Of a DNA stretch of 64,000 bases, positions 52,081 to 61,374 are shown one piece after another. This DNA comes from Defluviitaleaceae bacterium (GTDB taxonomy: Bacteria; Bacillota; Clostridia; Lachnospirales; WQUN01), in NCBI GenBank assembly GCA_009788055.1, contig WQSG01000001.1, positions 64,461 to 128,460 on the forward strand, given 5' to 3'. The notes beneath the pieces were generated by a model that saw only the letters and a program-made list of their open reading frames with translations, ran no database searches and had not been told where the DNA came from. Each line of letters begins with the position of its first letter. Position 1 is the stretch's first letter. The position numbers and the translations under genes are program-made.

Positions 52081-52308
52081 AAGACCTCGGGGGACAATGA
52101 AGTGAGCGGTTTATCGCGAACGGCACAGTCCCCCGAACCCCCTGCAAACTTTTTGAAAAAAGTTTGAACAAAAACTTTAAATTTGGACTAAGCGATAAAC
52201 TGAATCGCATAATCAAAAACCCGCGCGAATTGCGCGGGTTTTTAGTTAAAGTTTGGGTCAAGCCTTTTTAAAGGCTTGCGGGGTGTGGGGCAGAGCCCCA
52301 CGGTCTTT
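52081..52308. repeat. Composite hairpin repeat, copy E (longest), with terminators
   Basis: Begins AAGACCTCGGGGGAC and ends GTGGGGCAGAGCCCCACGGT followed by CTTT, so its ends are inverse (AAGACC/GGTCTT). Inside are CAAACTTTTTGAAAAAAGTTTG, an AAAACCCGCGCG/CGCGGGTTTT terminator (52215-52243) and a CAAGCCTTTTTAAAGGCTTG hairpin. It fills the space between convergent phoR and uvrB and can stop transcription both ways. Confidence 0.8.
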
Positions 52309-52320
52309 TTTTGAAACAGT

Positions 52321-54288
52321 CTACATATTTTTCTTGAGCGTTAAAATTTCGTCGCGAATTTGCGCGGCTAGTTCAAATTGTAATTCTGCGGCGGCTTGTT
52401 TCATTTGCTTTTCGAGTTTTTTAATTTGGGTGATGATTTCGTCGCGGTTCATGGATTCGGGGTCTTTGGCTAGGGTGGGGGAGGTGACTTCGGCGGCTTT
52501 TGTGAGTTGTATGCGTTCGTGGATTTTTTTCACAATAGAGCGCGGCGTGATGTTGTGCGCTCGGTTGTATTCCTCTTGGATTATGCGGCGGCGGTTTGTT
52601 TCGGCAATGGCGCGGGACATGGAGTCCGTGATGGTGTCTGCGTACATTACAACGCGCCCGTTTACGTTACGTGCGGCGCGCCCGATTGTCTGTATGAGTG
52701 ATGTGTTCGAGCGCAGAAAGCCCTCTTTGTCCGCGTCAAGTATTGCGACAAGGGCGCACTCGGGAATATCCAGCCCCTCCCGCAGAAGGTTGATGCCTAC
52801 CAGAACATCAAAAACGTCCAAACGCAGGTCGCGGATAATTTCCAGCCGCTCCAGCGTGTCAATGTCGGAGTGCAGATATCGCACGCGAATGCCCGCTTCT
52901 CGCAGATATGTTGTAAGGTCTTCCGCCATGCGTTTTGTAAGCGTTGTCACTAATACTTTTTGCTTGCTTTCCGCAAGGCGGTTGCATTCGCCGATTAGGT
53001 CGTCAACCTGCCCCTTTACGGGGCGGATTGTAACCTCGGGGTCTAACAGCCCCGTCGGGCGAATGATTTGCTCCACCTCAAACATGGAATGCTCTTTCTC
53101 ATAAGCGGCGGGCGTTGCGGAAACAAAAAGGATTTGCGGGATTTTTTTCTCAAACTCCTCAAATTTCAACGGGCGGTTGTCCAACGCGCTTGGCAACCGA
53201 AAACCGTAATCCACCAGCGTTTCCTTACGCGAGCGGTCGCCCTTGTACATCCCGCCCACCTGCGGAATGGAAACATGAGATTCATCCGCGATAATAAGAA
53301 AATCCTCGGGGAAGTAGTCCAGCAACGTGTGCGGTGTCGAACCCGCTTCACGCCCCGCAAGATGCCGAGAGTAATTTTCTATACCACTACAAAAACCCAC
53401 TTCCGTCATCATTTCGATGTCGTAGCGGGTTCTCTGTAAGAGTCGCTGGGCTTCAAGGATTCTGTCCTGCGATTTCAGATATGCAAGTTGTTCTTCCAGT
53501 TCTTTTTCAATACTGCGGATGGCGTTTACCATGCGTTCTCGCCCCGTTACATAGTGCGACGCGGGGAAAATTACAATGTGTTCGCGGGTGGATAAAATTT
53601 CCCCCGTAAGGGCGTGGACTTCGGTAATGCGTTCGATTTCGTCACCGAAAAATTCCACGCGCAACGCTACTTCTGCCGAATTTGCAAGGAAAATCTCCAG
53701 CACATCGCCACGTGCGCGGAACGTGCCGCGCTGAAAATTTGTTTCGTTCCTGTTGTACTGAATTTCCACAAGGCGTCGCATGATGTCGTCGCGGTCGCGT
53801 AGCATTCCCACGCGGAGGGACAGCATTAGTTCGCGGTACTCGGCAGGGTCGCCCAAGCCGTAAATACACGACACAGACGCGATTATTACAACATCCTTGC
53901 GCTCGAACAACGCCGAAGTCGCGGAGTGCCGCAGACGGTCTATTTCCTCGTTTATCGCCGAATCCTTTTCGATAAAAGAATCCGTGCTTGGAACATAGGC
54001 CTCGGGCTGGTAATAGTCATAATAGCTGACAAAGTACTCTACCGCGTTTTCGGGGAAAAACTCCTTAAATTCGCTGTAAAGTTGCGCCGCCAGCGTTTTG
54101 TTATGCGCCATTACCAGCGTAGGCTTTTGCAATTTTTGGATGATATTTGCCATCGTAAACGTCTTGCCCGAGCCCGTTACGCCCAGCAAAGTTTGAAATT
54201 TTTTGCCCTGTTTAAAGCCCTCTGCCAGTGCGGCAATTGCTTCGGGTTGGTCGCCTGTTGGGGCAAACTCGGATGTTAACTTAAACAT
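52321..54288 (-). CDS. uvrB: Excinuclease ABC subunit B
   Basis: A protein of 655 residues, the normal UvrB length. Walker A is [18 protein letters not shown], the beta-hairpin starts [24 protein letters not shown] (here [18 protein letters not shown]), later motifs include [35 protein letters not shown] and [15 protein letters not shown], and a C-terminal UVR domain is at [20 protein letters not shown]. It verifies damage and loads UvrC. Start is ATG 54288, one base after the ATPase stop, so the two are cotranscribed. No uvrA or uvrC lies nearby. Confidence 0.97.
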   Translation of the reverse strand: MFKLTSEFAPTGDQPEAIAALAEGFKQGKKFQTLLGVTGSGKTFTMANIIQKLQKPTLVMAHNKTLAAQLYSEFKEFFPENAVEYFVSYYDYYQPEAYVPSTDSFIEKDSAINEEIDRLRHSATSALFERKDVVIIASVSCIYGLGDPAEYRELMLSLRVGMLRDRDDIMRRLVEIQYNRNETNFQRGTFRARGDVLEIFLANSAEVALRVEFFGDEIERITEVHALTGEILSTREHIVIFPASHYVTGRERMVNAIRSIEKELEEQLAYLKSQDRILEAQRLLQRTRYDIEMMTEVGFCSGIENYSRHLAGREAGSTPHTLLDYFPEDFLIIADESHVSIPQVGGMYKGDRSRKETLVDYGFRLPSALDNRPLKFEEFEKKIPQILFVSATPAAYEKEHSMFEVEQIIRPTGLLDPEVTIRPVKGQVDDLIGECNRLAESKQKVLVTTLTKRMAEDLTTYLREAGIRVRYLHSDIDTLERLEIIRDLRLDVFDVLVGINLLREGLDIPECALVAILDADKEGFLRSNTSLIQTIGRAARNVNGRVVMYADTITDSMSRAIAETNRRRIIQEEYNRAHNITPRSIVKKIHERIQLTKAAEVTSPTLAKDPESMNRDEIITQIKKLEKQMKQAAAELQFELAAQIRDEILTLKKNM

Positions 54289-54289
54289 T

Positions 54290-57019
54290 TTAGTCTGCCT
54301 TGGGTACGAGCGTGTAGTTGGCAAATAATTTGTAAATCTCGCCGAAAACAAGTTGCATTGATGCCAGAAGAATCATTGCGAACCAGTGCAATCCTTTAAG
54401 CCCTGTTTCAACATCAAAAATTTGCGCAATGGGCGGAACAAGCGCAACAACCAGTGTAAACAGAATCGTACCCATTGCCGCAAAGAACATACCTTTGTTG
54501 GAGAGCGGATTAACTTTGAAAATGGACTGCTCACTGCGGATATTGAAAATGTTTATAACCGATGCCCAAGAAAGCACAACGAACGCCATAGAAATACCCA
54601 CGGTGTAGTATGCAGTTACACCAAACCTTTCGCCCCACTGTGACGCTTCTGCCGCTTGAACGTGTGCGGGTGCGTCCAGCACATACGCGCCCAAGATGAA
54701 TGCCGTCAACGTCAAGACAGAGAAGCTAACCGCACCGCGGGCAATTTTCATGCCAAGCCCTGCGGAGAATATACCTGAATTTTTGCTTAACGGTTTGCGT
54801 TTCATAACGCCGTGTTCGGGTTTTTCAAACGCGATAAAGAATCCGGGGATACCGTCACTTACCACGTTAATCAGCAAAATTTGCAGTGCCAAAAGCGGAG
54901 ACACGCCAACGAACAGCATACCCGCAAGCAAGATGAAAATTTCCGCAAAGTTTACACTCAAGAGGAACGCAATTGTTTTGCGGATGTTGTCGTAGGCGGT
55001 GCGGCCTACGGAAATTGCATCAACGATTGTTGCAAAGTTGTCGTCTGTGATAACCATGTCTGCCGCGCTTTTGGAAACTTCCGTTCCCGTGATACCCATT
55101 GCAACGCCAACGTCGGCGGCTTTCAGGGCGGGTGCGTCGTTTACTCCGTCGCCCGTCATTGCAACAACTTCGCCTTGTGCCGTCCATGCCTGAACAATTC
55201 GGATTTTATCTTCAGGGCTCACACGCGCATAAACGGAGATATCGCGAACTTGGTTGTGCAGTTCCTCATCGCTCATTTTCGCCAACTGCGAACCGGTACA
55301 AGCCATGTCGCCCTCTCCCATTATGCCTATTTCTTTGGCTATCGCGGAGGCGGTTACAACATGGTCGCCCGTTATCATAACTGTTTTGATTCCCGCTTTT
55401 TTTGCAAGGGCAACTGCCTTCGCGCTTTCTGTGCGGGGCGGGTCTATCATGCCCACCATGCCGCGAAATTCTTGGTCGCACTCAAGGGCTTCAATGCTTA
55501 AATCTTCGGGCATTTTATCGAATTTTTTTACGGATATTGCGATAACGCGCAATGCTTTTTCTGCGAAGGTATCATGAATTTCAGTGGCTTTTTTAAGCAA
55601 TTCCGGTTCCCAGTTTACGGGAATACGGTCGAACGCGCCTTTGGTAACGGCAATAAACCCATCCTCTGTGTGGTGAACGGTTGTCATGCGCTTGCGGCCG
55701 GAATCGAAGGGCAGTTCAAACACGCGGGGATACTGCCGTTCCGCTTTTACACGGTCCATTCCTAATTGGTGAAGCATACGGATAATTGCGATTTCTGTAG
55801 GGTCGCCTATAACGGTTTCGTGGTCGTCGTTGTCAACGCCTATTGTGGCGTTACTGCAAGACGCAAGAAGACCGATTAGTTTTTTCTGGTTGTCGTTAAA
55901 TTCTACCTTTGAAGATATCGGGTCGTGGTCTATGTGCCAAATGCGGCGAATTTTCATTTTGTTTTGCGTGAGTGTTCCTGTTTTGTCGGAGCAAATTACG
56001 GAGGTGTTGCCGACTGTTTCAACCGCAGGAATTTTGCGGATGATGGTCTTTTTTTCCACCATATTATAAACGCCGTATGAAAGCACCATTGTTACTATGA
56101 TTGGCAAAGTTTCGGGTACGGCGGCAACACCAAGGGCGACCGCAAGAATCAAGATGTCTACAAATTCGCGCTCTTGACCGGAGATAGGGTCTATGGCGTG
56201 AAGGAAGAAACCGAATGCGAACATCAAAAGACCCGCAACCAATGCCAAGCCCGAAATACGTTTTGCAAGCTGTTGCAAACGAAGTTGCAGCGGCGTTTTC
56301 AGTTTTTGTGCCGTATTAAGAAGTGCGGCAATTTTACCCATTTCGGTATTCATTGCGGTTTCCACAACTACTGCTGTGGCGCGTCCGCCCGTTACCAGAC
56401 AGCCTGAATATACCATGTTTATTCTGTCGCCGAGGGGAACGGTGTCTTCAATAACTGCGGCAGGGTCTTTTTCCACGGGTTGGCTTTCTCCCGTTAGCGC
56501 CGCCTCTTCCACTTGAAGGCTGCTTGCCTCTATAAGCCGTGCGTCCGCCGTGATTACGTCACCTGCGGAAAGTTCGATAACGTCGCCCGGTACCAACTGA
56601 TTAGCTTCAATAATTTGTTTCGCGCCGTCACGTATTACCGTTGTTTTAAACGCGTTCATTTTTTTGAGTGCTTCAAGGGCTTTTTCTGCCTTGCTTTCTT
56701 GATAAATACCCAAGCAAACATTTATCACGACTATGGAAAGAATTACTATAACTTTCGGCCAGCCGTTTCCTATTGTATCGGGCGGGTGAAAAATTGCCAT
56801 GTAACCCGCAATTGCCGCCGCCGCGATAAGTATAAGCGTAGGAATTTCCGAAAGATGGTGCAGGACTTTGTTAAACAAAGTCTCCTTTTTTTCTTCTTCA
56901 AATTCGTTCAGCCCGTATTCCACCAGCCTTACGTCTACGTCACTGGGGCTTAACCCCATTGTTTTGTCGGTGTTCAGCTTGATTATGACATCTTCAATAT
57001 TATCCTTCACCCACAGCAT
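54290..57019 (-). CDS. Cation-transporting P-type ATPase (P2, calcium-type)
   Basis: A protein of 909 residues with ten transmembrane helices. Landmarks are [10 protein letters not shown] (actuator), [19 protein letters not shown] with the phosphorylated Asp, the [20 protein letters not shown] segment, [20 protein letters not shown], and the M6 region [14 protein letters not shown]. The M4 motif is [13 protein letters not shown], where calcium pumps usually have PEGL; the Glu ligand is retained but Gly is Thr. Substrate is probably Ca2+ or Mn2+, not certain. The ATG at 57019 follows GAGGAGGG; a longer start at 57091 lacks a ribosome site. Confidence 0.93.
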   Translation of the reverse strand: MLWVKDNIEDVIIKLNTDKTMGLSPSDVDVRLVEYGLNEFEEEKKETLFNKVLHHLSEIPTLILIAAAAIAGYMAIFHPPDTIGNGWPKVIVILSIVVINVCLGIYQESKAEKALEALKKMNAFKTTVIRDGAKQIIEANQLVPGDVIELSAGDVITADARLIEASSLQVEEAALTGESQPVEKDPAAVIEDTVPLGDRINMVYSGCLVTGGRATAVVVETAMNTEMGKIAALLNTAQKLKTPLQLRLQQLAKRISGLALVAGLLMFAFGFFLHAIDPISGQEREFVDILILAVALGVAAVPETLPIIVTMVLSYGVYNMVEKKTIIRKIPAVETVGNTSVICSDKTGTLTQNKMKIRRIWHIDHDPISSKVEFNDNQKKLIGLLASCSNATIGVDNDDHETVIGDPTEIAIIRMLHQLGMDRVKAERQYPRVFELPFDSGRKRMTTVHHTEDGFIAVTKGAFDRIPVNWEPELLKKATEIHDTFAEKALRVIAISVKKFDKMPEDLSIEALECDQEFRGMVGMIDPPRTESAKAVALAKKAGIKTVMITGDHVVTASAIAKEIGIMGEGDMACTGSQLAKMSDEELHNQVRDISVYARVSPEDKIRIVQAWTAQGEVVAMTGDGVNDAPALKAADVGVAMGITGTEVSKSAADMVITDDNFATIVDAISVGRTAYDNIRKTIAFLLSVNFAEIFILLAGMLFVGVSPLLALQILLINVVSDGIPGFFIAFEKPEHGVMKRKPLSKNSGIFSAGLGMKIARGAVSFSVLTLTAFILGAYVLDAPAHVQAAEASQWGERFGVTAYYTVGISMAFVVLSWASVINIFNIRSEQSIFKVNPLSNKGMFFAAMGTILFTLVVALVPPIAQIFDVETGLKGLHWFAMILLASMQLVFGEIYKLFANYTLVPKAD

Positions 57020-57100
57020 TTTAACCCTCCTCGAAAAATTTTGCGCACCTTCATAAAGGCACTTACTACTAGTATAACGGAATTTGAGCAAAAAATCAAA

Positions 57101-57379
57101 TTACTTGAAACCAAGCAATTTTTTAAGCCCTCTTTCCGAGAAGCCATATTTTTTGGAAAGATTTGTTATATTGTAGCCCGTGTATTCTTTTGCCGCTTCT
57201 TCGCCAAGACAGCGCGAAAAAATTGTGCGCGCACTTGGCACATAAACGGTTAGCCCTCCGAATGTTTCCGCAAAGGCATAGATGGCATCAAAGCCGTCCA
57301 TTTCCATCATTTCGGCGTAGGGGGTCATTACCTTGTTCGGGTGAAGAATTGCGGCTTGCCTTAAAAGTGTCTTGTCCAT
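57101..57379 (-). CDS. Mor transcription activator-like DNA-binding protein
   Basis: A protein of 92 residues. After an N-terminal helix region, FGGLTVYVPSARTIFSRCLG is followed by EYTGYNITNLSKKYGFSERG. This fits the Mor/C family of Mu-type activators: a short beta strand motif GG-x-x-Y-x-P, then a helix-turn-helix with G-x-N. Such proteins are usually phage regulators; no phage genes surround it. CGGAGG lies seven bases before the ATG. It may share a transcript with the ATPase, whose start is 82 bases downstream. Confidence 0.65.
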   Translation of the reverse strand: MDKTLLRQAAILHPNKVMTPYAEMMEMDGFDAIYAFAETFGGLTVYVPSARTIFSRCLGEEAAKEYTGYNITNLSKKYGFSERGLKKLLGFK

Positions 57380-57454
57380 TGTTTTTCCTCCGTTTTATAG
57401 AAAGTATGTTCTGATCTTGAGAGAATATTACACGATAAGAATAATACTGTCAAC

Positions 57455-57484
57455 AAAAAAATCCGCTTTCGCGGAAATTTTTTG
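57455..57484. terminator. Bidirectional terminator
   Basis: TCCGC/GCGGA stem with A-rich left and T-rich right flanks on either strand, 29 bases past the stop of the leftward surface-protein gene. Confidence 0.65.
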
Positions 57485-57512
57485 TAACGGCTTTTGGGCG
57501 GTTCGTTTTCGA

Positions 57513-58157
57513 TTATTTTCTACTCTTTACTTTTTTTATCACGCCAATAATTGCGGGGGCGAAAATCGCGCCCACTATAAAGGCAATTGCGATGGGCAAA
57601 CCTCTGCGGCCGTTTTCGTTTGGCGGGTCGCCGATGTATTCGGAAGTTTCGGTTATATCGTAAACTTCGGCGGGTTCGTATTCGGGGCATTCCGCGCCTG
57701 TTGGGGCGTTTGCTACAAGAAAATGAATTTCCAATGTGGTGAAGGGGTCTGTTCCCGTTAACATGGAATATTCGTTCCCGCCTATTGCCATTACGAGAAA
57801 ACCGTCACCGCCCATTGTTGGGAAAATCTCCGCGCTTTGCACCTCGTTGCCGTCAAGGATAAAGTTCGTAAGCCGCGCCCCTGTTGATAGTGCGTCCGTA
57901 GTGCCGATTACGGGGATGTTTGTCGTAATTCTTGCGTAATCGCTCATGAAAGACACGGGTTCGTCAAAGCGCATGAAAAGGATTGTCTCTTCGCCGAATG
58001 AAAATGTAATTGATGCATCTTCGTGGTCGGCGGTGGTTGTTTCTTCACCTGCATCTACAATCCGCCCATGAAATGTTGCGGTGAAATTGTCCACCGCCGC
58101 AAATGCGTTTGCCGTTGGTAAAAACGCGACTAGTAAAATTAATAAGATAAGTTTCAT
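57513..58157 (-). CDS. Exported, C-terminally membrane-anchored protein of unknown function
   Basis: A protein of 214 residues with a signal peptide (KLILLILLVAFLPTANAFAA), a beta-rich ectodomain (about 22-150) containing ITFSFGEETILFMRFDEPVS and FLVMAIGGNEYSML, a Pro/Glu linker, and a C-terminal transmembrane helix (about 186-206) with a KKVKSRK stop-transfer tail. The layout resembles cell-surface carbohydrate-binding or cohesin-like domains, but no family is certain. GGAAGG precedes the ATG. It is monocistronic and divergent from the glycosidase-like gene at 58242. Confidence 0.65.
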   Translation of the reverse strand: MKLILLILLVAFLPTANAFAAVDNFTATFHGRIVDAGEETTTADHEDASITFSFGEETILFMRFDEPVSFMSDYARITTNIPVIGTTDALSTGARLTNFILDGNEVQSAEIFPTMGGDGFLVMAIGGNEYSMLTGTDPFTTLEIHFLVANAPTGAECPEYEPAEVYDITETSEYIGDPPNENGRRGLPIAIAFIVGAIFAPAIIGVIKKVKSRK

Positions 58158-58241
58158 AAGAAATTTTCCTTCCGAAAAATATTTTTTGCGGAATTTATGT
58201 TACAATATAATTACATATTTTACAAGTTGAGGTGGAAAATT

Positions 58242-59672
58242 ATGAAAGCAAATAAAATTCACATGGGTCCTGCAAAAATCGCGTTGGACTTGGGTGACGG
58301 AAGCGAACGCGGCGAATATGTAAACCAAGATTATATTTTGCACAAGCTGGGAAAGCCGCACCGCGGAATTAACCTGATGTACTGCTATTATCCGCTGGAC
58401 GAAGGCTGGCCGACACGTGCGTCAAAATTGCCGTTGCCCGAAGGAAAAACAGCCGCATACGCATGGGACTACGCATATGATGATTATTTTCCGTACGAAG
58501 GCGGGATTGGCGGAAACACCGAGGGCGAACCCTTTGCGTCCATGCGGGATGTTCGCCGCCATGGGCAGGATGTCATTCTTACATTAACGGTAGACCCCGC
58601 CGTCACAGACGCGCACTTGGTTAAACTTGCGGAGGAACTTCGCCCCTTCGGGCGGCTTATGCTTCGCATAAATCACGAGGCTATGGGGAATTGGTTTGCG
58701 TACAACAAGCGTTGTTCGTACCAAGAAGTGGCGGATTTTTACGTGCGTTTTCACAAAATAATAAAGGAACACGCGCCGCATATTAAAACAATTTTGTGCG
58801 TGGGTGACGGAAAAGTACACGGAACGGGTAAACTTAAATATGAAGACGAATTTGCGGAAGCGATTTCTGTTGCGGATATGTGGTCTGCGGACACGTATCT
58901 CTCGCTGCACTGGGGCTGGCCTTTTGACATTGCCGAGCCGGGCGGAACAACCCATAAACGTGTACCCAACGAAGAAATTTTCGCGGGGCTGAAATTTGAA
59001 TACGAACGCTTTAAAACACATGGAAATTCGCGCCCCTTCGCGCTGAACGAATTTAATGCCGACGGCGATGTAAACGGCCCGTTTCAGCAAGCCGAACAGG
59101 TGGAAGATTTCTACCGCCGCTTGCCGACGGAAGCCCCGTTTATTTCTGCCGTAACATTTTACCAATTCCGCGACCGCGGCCGTTTGGGGCTGGAAATCGA
59201 AGACCCCAGCAACGCAAACGAAGGCTACGAGCAACCCATTTTGGAAACCTACAAAAAAATAATGACGCTTCCGCAACACACGCCCGAAAAAACCATTGGC
59301 GAAGCCGCAAGTTTTCCCGCCGCGTTGCGTTGGGGCGGCAGTGAAGACGCAGACGGAATTTCCATTTCCATCACGCTTGACTCTGCGCCAACTTTCTGCG
59401 AAGTAACATTCGAGGGCGATGACATCGCTTTAAACCTGATGCTTGAAATTAACAATCGCTGGTTCTACAAAAAGCCGGGTGCGAAAACAATCGACCTTAT
59501 GCCCGCGTTTTTCACTTCTCCCGCCACGGATTGTACGCTAAACATTTTCGCGCCCCCCCCCAACGGCACAAACGACCCATCCCAAGGCGACGGCTGGGAA
59601 ACAAACTACCACGCCCAAATAAAACCCCCGCCGCAATTGCGAATTCGCTACGCGCCTGTTATACAACTTTAA
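58242..59672 (+). CDS. Probable clan-A glycoside hydrolase (GH26-like)
   Basis: A protein of 476 residues without a signal peptide. Two regions resemble the catalytic strands of a TIM-barrel retaining glycosidase: LMLRINHEAMGNWFAY with Glu146 (compare the R-x-x-H-E-x-x-G-x-W of GH26) and RPFALNEFNADGD with Glu270 as possible nucleophile. MWSADTYLSLHWGWPF between them is typical of barrel loop strands. A C-terminal beta-rich part from about 385 (SISITLDSAPTFCEVTFEGD) could be a carbohydrate module. GAGGTGG precedes the ATG at 58242. Family placement is tentative. Confidence 0.6.
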   Translation: MKANKIHMGPAKIALDLGDGSERGEYVNQDYILHKLGKPHRGINLMYCYYPLDEGWPTRASKLPLPEGKTAAYAWDYAYDDYFPYEGGIGGNTEGEPFASMRDVRRHGQDVILTLTVDPAVTDAHLVKLAEELRPFGRLMLRINHEAMGNWFAYNKRCSYQEVADFYVRFHKIIKEHAPHIKTILCVGDGKVHGTGKLKYEDEFAEAISVADMWSADTYLSLHWGWPFDIAEPGGTTHKRVPNEEIFAGLKFEYERFKTHGNSRPFALNEFNADGDVNGPFQQAEQVEDFYRRLPTEAPFISAVTFYQFRDRGRLGLEIEDPSNANEGYEQPILETYKKIMTLPQHTPEKTIGEAASFPAALRWGGSEDADGISISITLDSAPTFCEVTFEGDDIALNLMLEINNRWFYKKPGAKTIDLMPAFFTSPATDCTLNIFAPPPNGTNDPSQGDGWETNYHAQIKPPPQLRIRYAPVIQL

Positions 59673-59870
59673 AAGACCTCGGGGGACTCTGTCCCCCGAA
59701 CCCCCTGCAAACTTTTTGAAAAAAGTTTGAACAAAAACTTTAAATTTTGACTAGCGGTGAACTATATTGCATATTCAAAAACCGCGCGAATGCGCGGTTT
59801 TAAGTTAAAGTTTTGATAAAACTTTTCCAAAAGTTTTCGGGGGTTCGGGGGCAGTGCCCCCGAAAATTTA
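59672..59870. repeat. Composite hairpin repeat, copy F, with terminator
   Basis: Starts AAAAGACCTCGGGGGAC, has CAAACTTTTTGAAAAAAGTTTG and the ACCGCGCG/CGCGGT terminator (about 59780-59803), and ends in a GGGGGCAGTGCCCCC hairpin. AAAAGTTTTCGGGGGTTCGG near the end can pair back with the left part, making a long irregular palindrome. It overlaps the stop codon of the upstream gene. Confidence 0.8.
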
Positions 59871-59896
59871 TTTTTCTGAAAAAAGGAGAATTTTTT

Positions 59897-60568
59897 ATGT
59901 ATTTGTATGAAACGCATATGCACACGCGGCCTTCCAGTGCGTGTGCCGTTAGTTCGCCTGAAGAGATGGTTCGGCATTACAAAAGCAAAGATTATTCGGG
60001 TGTGATTGTCACAGACCATTTTTTTAACGGGAACAGCGGTTGCCCACAGGACGCGCCGTGGGCAGACAAGGTACGGTTTTACATGGAAGCCTATGAGCGG
60101 GCGAAAGCGGAGGGCGAAAAATGCGACTTGGATGTATTTTTCGGGTTGGAGTCCAGTTATAACGGCTCGGATTTTTTGGTGTATGGGCTGGACGAGGAAT
60201 TTTTGTTAGAGAATAAGGATTTTGATAAGCTGAGTTTAAACGAGTTTAGCGCGGCGGTGCGGGGAGCGGGTGCGTATTTGGCGCAAGCGCACCCGTTTCG
60301 TTCCGCGTTTTGGATTGCGAACCCCGAACCCGCGCACCCTTCGTTGATAGATGGCATCGAGGTTCACAACGCGAGCATGGACGCAAAAACAAACAGGCTT
60401 GCGCTGGAGTTTGCGGAAAAGCACAACCTACCCAAGCAAGCGGGCTCGGACGCGCATGACGCATATGCAAAAAAACCAAGCGGCATTGCATTACAAAAAC
60501 GCGCCGTTGATATTTTCGATATCATCAGCGCGATTAAAAGCGGCAGTGTGGTTTTGATTACGAACTAG
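59897..60568 (+). CDS. PHP domain metal-dependent phosphoesterase
   Basis: A protein of 223 residues with the PHP metal-binding motifs in order: ETHMHTRPSSACA (HxH), VIVTDHFFNG (DH), FFGLESSYNG (Glu), AQAHPFRS (His), IEVHNAS and GSDAHDAYAK. PHP proteins hydrolyse phosphate esters, for instance histidinol phosphate, oligonucleotides or trehalose 6-phosphate-type substrates; the substrate here is unknown. The ATG at 59897 follows AAGGAG. It overlaps the convergent amrS gene by four bases. Confidence 0.88.
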   Translation: MYLYETHMHTRPSSACAVSSPEEMVRHYKSKDYSGVIVTDHFFNGNSGCPQDAPWADKVRFYMEAYERAKAEGEKCDLDVFFGLESSYNGSDFLVYGLDEEFLLENKDFDKLSLNEFSAAVRGAGAYLAQAHPFRSAFWIANPEPAHPSLIDGIEVHNASMDAKTNRLALEFAEKHNLPKQAGSDAHDAYAKKPSGIALQKRAVDIFDIISAIKSGSVVLITN

Positions 60569-61374
60569 AAAACATTTTTCAGATATTTTTGCGCGGTTCG
60601 CTTTAGTTCGCAGAGCGTTTCCTGCGGGGTTGGCTCGTGGTGCAGATATTTGTTTCGCGGGAAGAAACGCGAAATGTGAAGCGGAATGTCGGGGCTGATT
60701 GCGGACAGCCATTGCGCGATTGGTTCAATGTCGTTTTCATTTTCGTTTGGGATAACCAAAGTTGTGATTTCGATATGGCAGAATTTGTGCGCGGTTTTTA
60801 TGGTGCGCTTTACGGTTTCCAAATCGCCCCCGATTTTTTTGTAGAAATCGGGGGTGAAACTTTTTAGGTCGATATTCATTGCGTCTATGTGGGGAAGAAG
60901 ACTCTCTAGCGGTTTTTCGTTGATGTATCCGTTGGTGACAAGGATGTTTTTCAGCCCCGCGTTGCGGATTTCGCGGGCGCAGTCGTGTATAAATTCGTAG
61001 TTTATCAGCGGCTCGTTGTAGGTGTAGGCAACGCCGATATTCCCCTGCGGTACGGCTTCGCGTGCGAGTTGCGCAAGCTCGGCGGGGGTTATGCGGCGTG
61101 TATTTATTTCGCCGTGGGGCATTGCGATTTCGTGGTTTTGGCAAAATCCGCAGTGGAAATTGCAACCGTAACTGCCCACGGAAAGAATCATTGCGTTGGG
61201 GTGGAACATTCGCAGTGGTTTTTTCTCGATTGGGTCCAGCGCAATGGCGGTGATTTTTCCGTATGCTTCGGGGATTATTTCGCCGCCTATGTTTTTCCGC
61301 GATGTACATATGCCGCGTTTGCCCTCGGGGATATCACATTCGTGCGGGCAAATTCCGCAACGCGTTTTATTCAT
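60565..61374 (-). CDS. amrS: AmmeMemoRadiSam system radical SAM protein
   Basis: A radical SAM protein of 269 residues. An N-terminal CGICPHECDIPEGKRGICTS region adds Cys residues typical of this family. The cluster motif is GCNFHCGFCQN (Cys71, 75, 78). Later come GVAYTYNEPLINYEFI, LVTNGYINEKPLESLL and MNIDLKSFTPDFYKKI. It resembles pyruvate formate-lyase activating enzymes but belongs to the group always found with AMMECR1 and Memo proteins. Its start overlaps the upstream fused gene by eight bases, so both are translated together. Reaction unknown. Confidence 0.9.
   Translation of the reverse strand: MNKTRCGICPHECDIPEGKRGICTSRKNIGGEIIPEAYGKITAIALDPIEKKPLRMFHPNAMILSVGSYGCNFHCGFCQNHEIAMPHGEINTRRITPAELAQLAREAVPQGNIGVAYTYNEPLINYEFIHDCAREIRNAGLKNILVTNGYINEKPLESLLPHIDAMNIDLKSFTPDFYKKIGGDLETVKRTIKTAHKFCHIEITTLVIPNENENDIEPIAQWLSAISPDIPLHISRFFPRNKYLHHEPTPQETLCELKRTAQKYLKNVF

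Noticed and set aside
57101..57379. Prophage remnant
   Set aside because: Only one Mor-like gene is present; no integrase, structural or lysis genes surround it.
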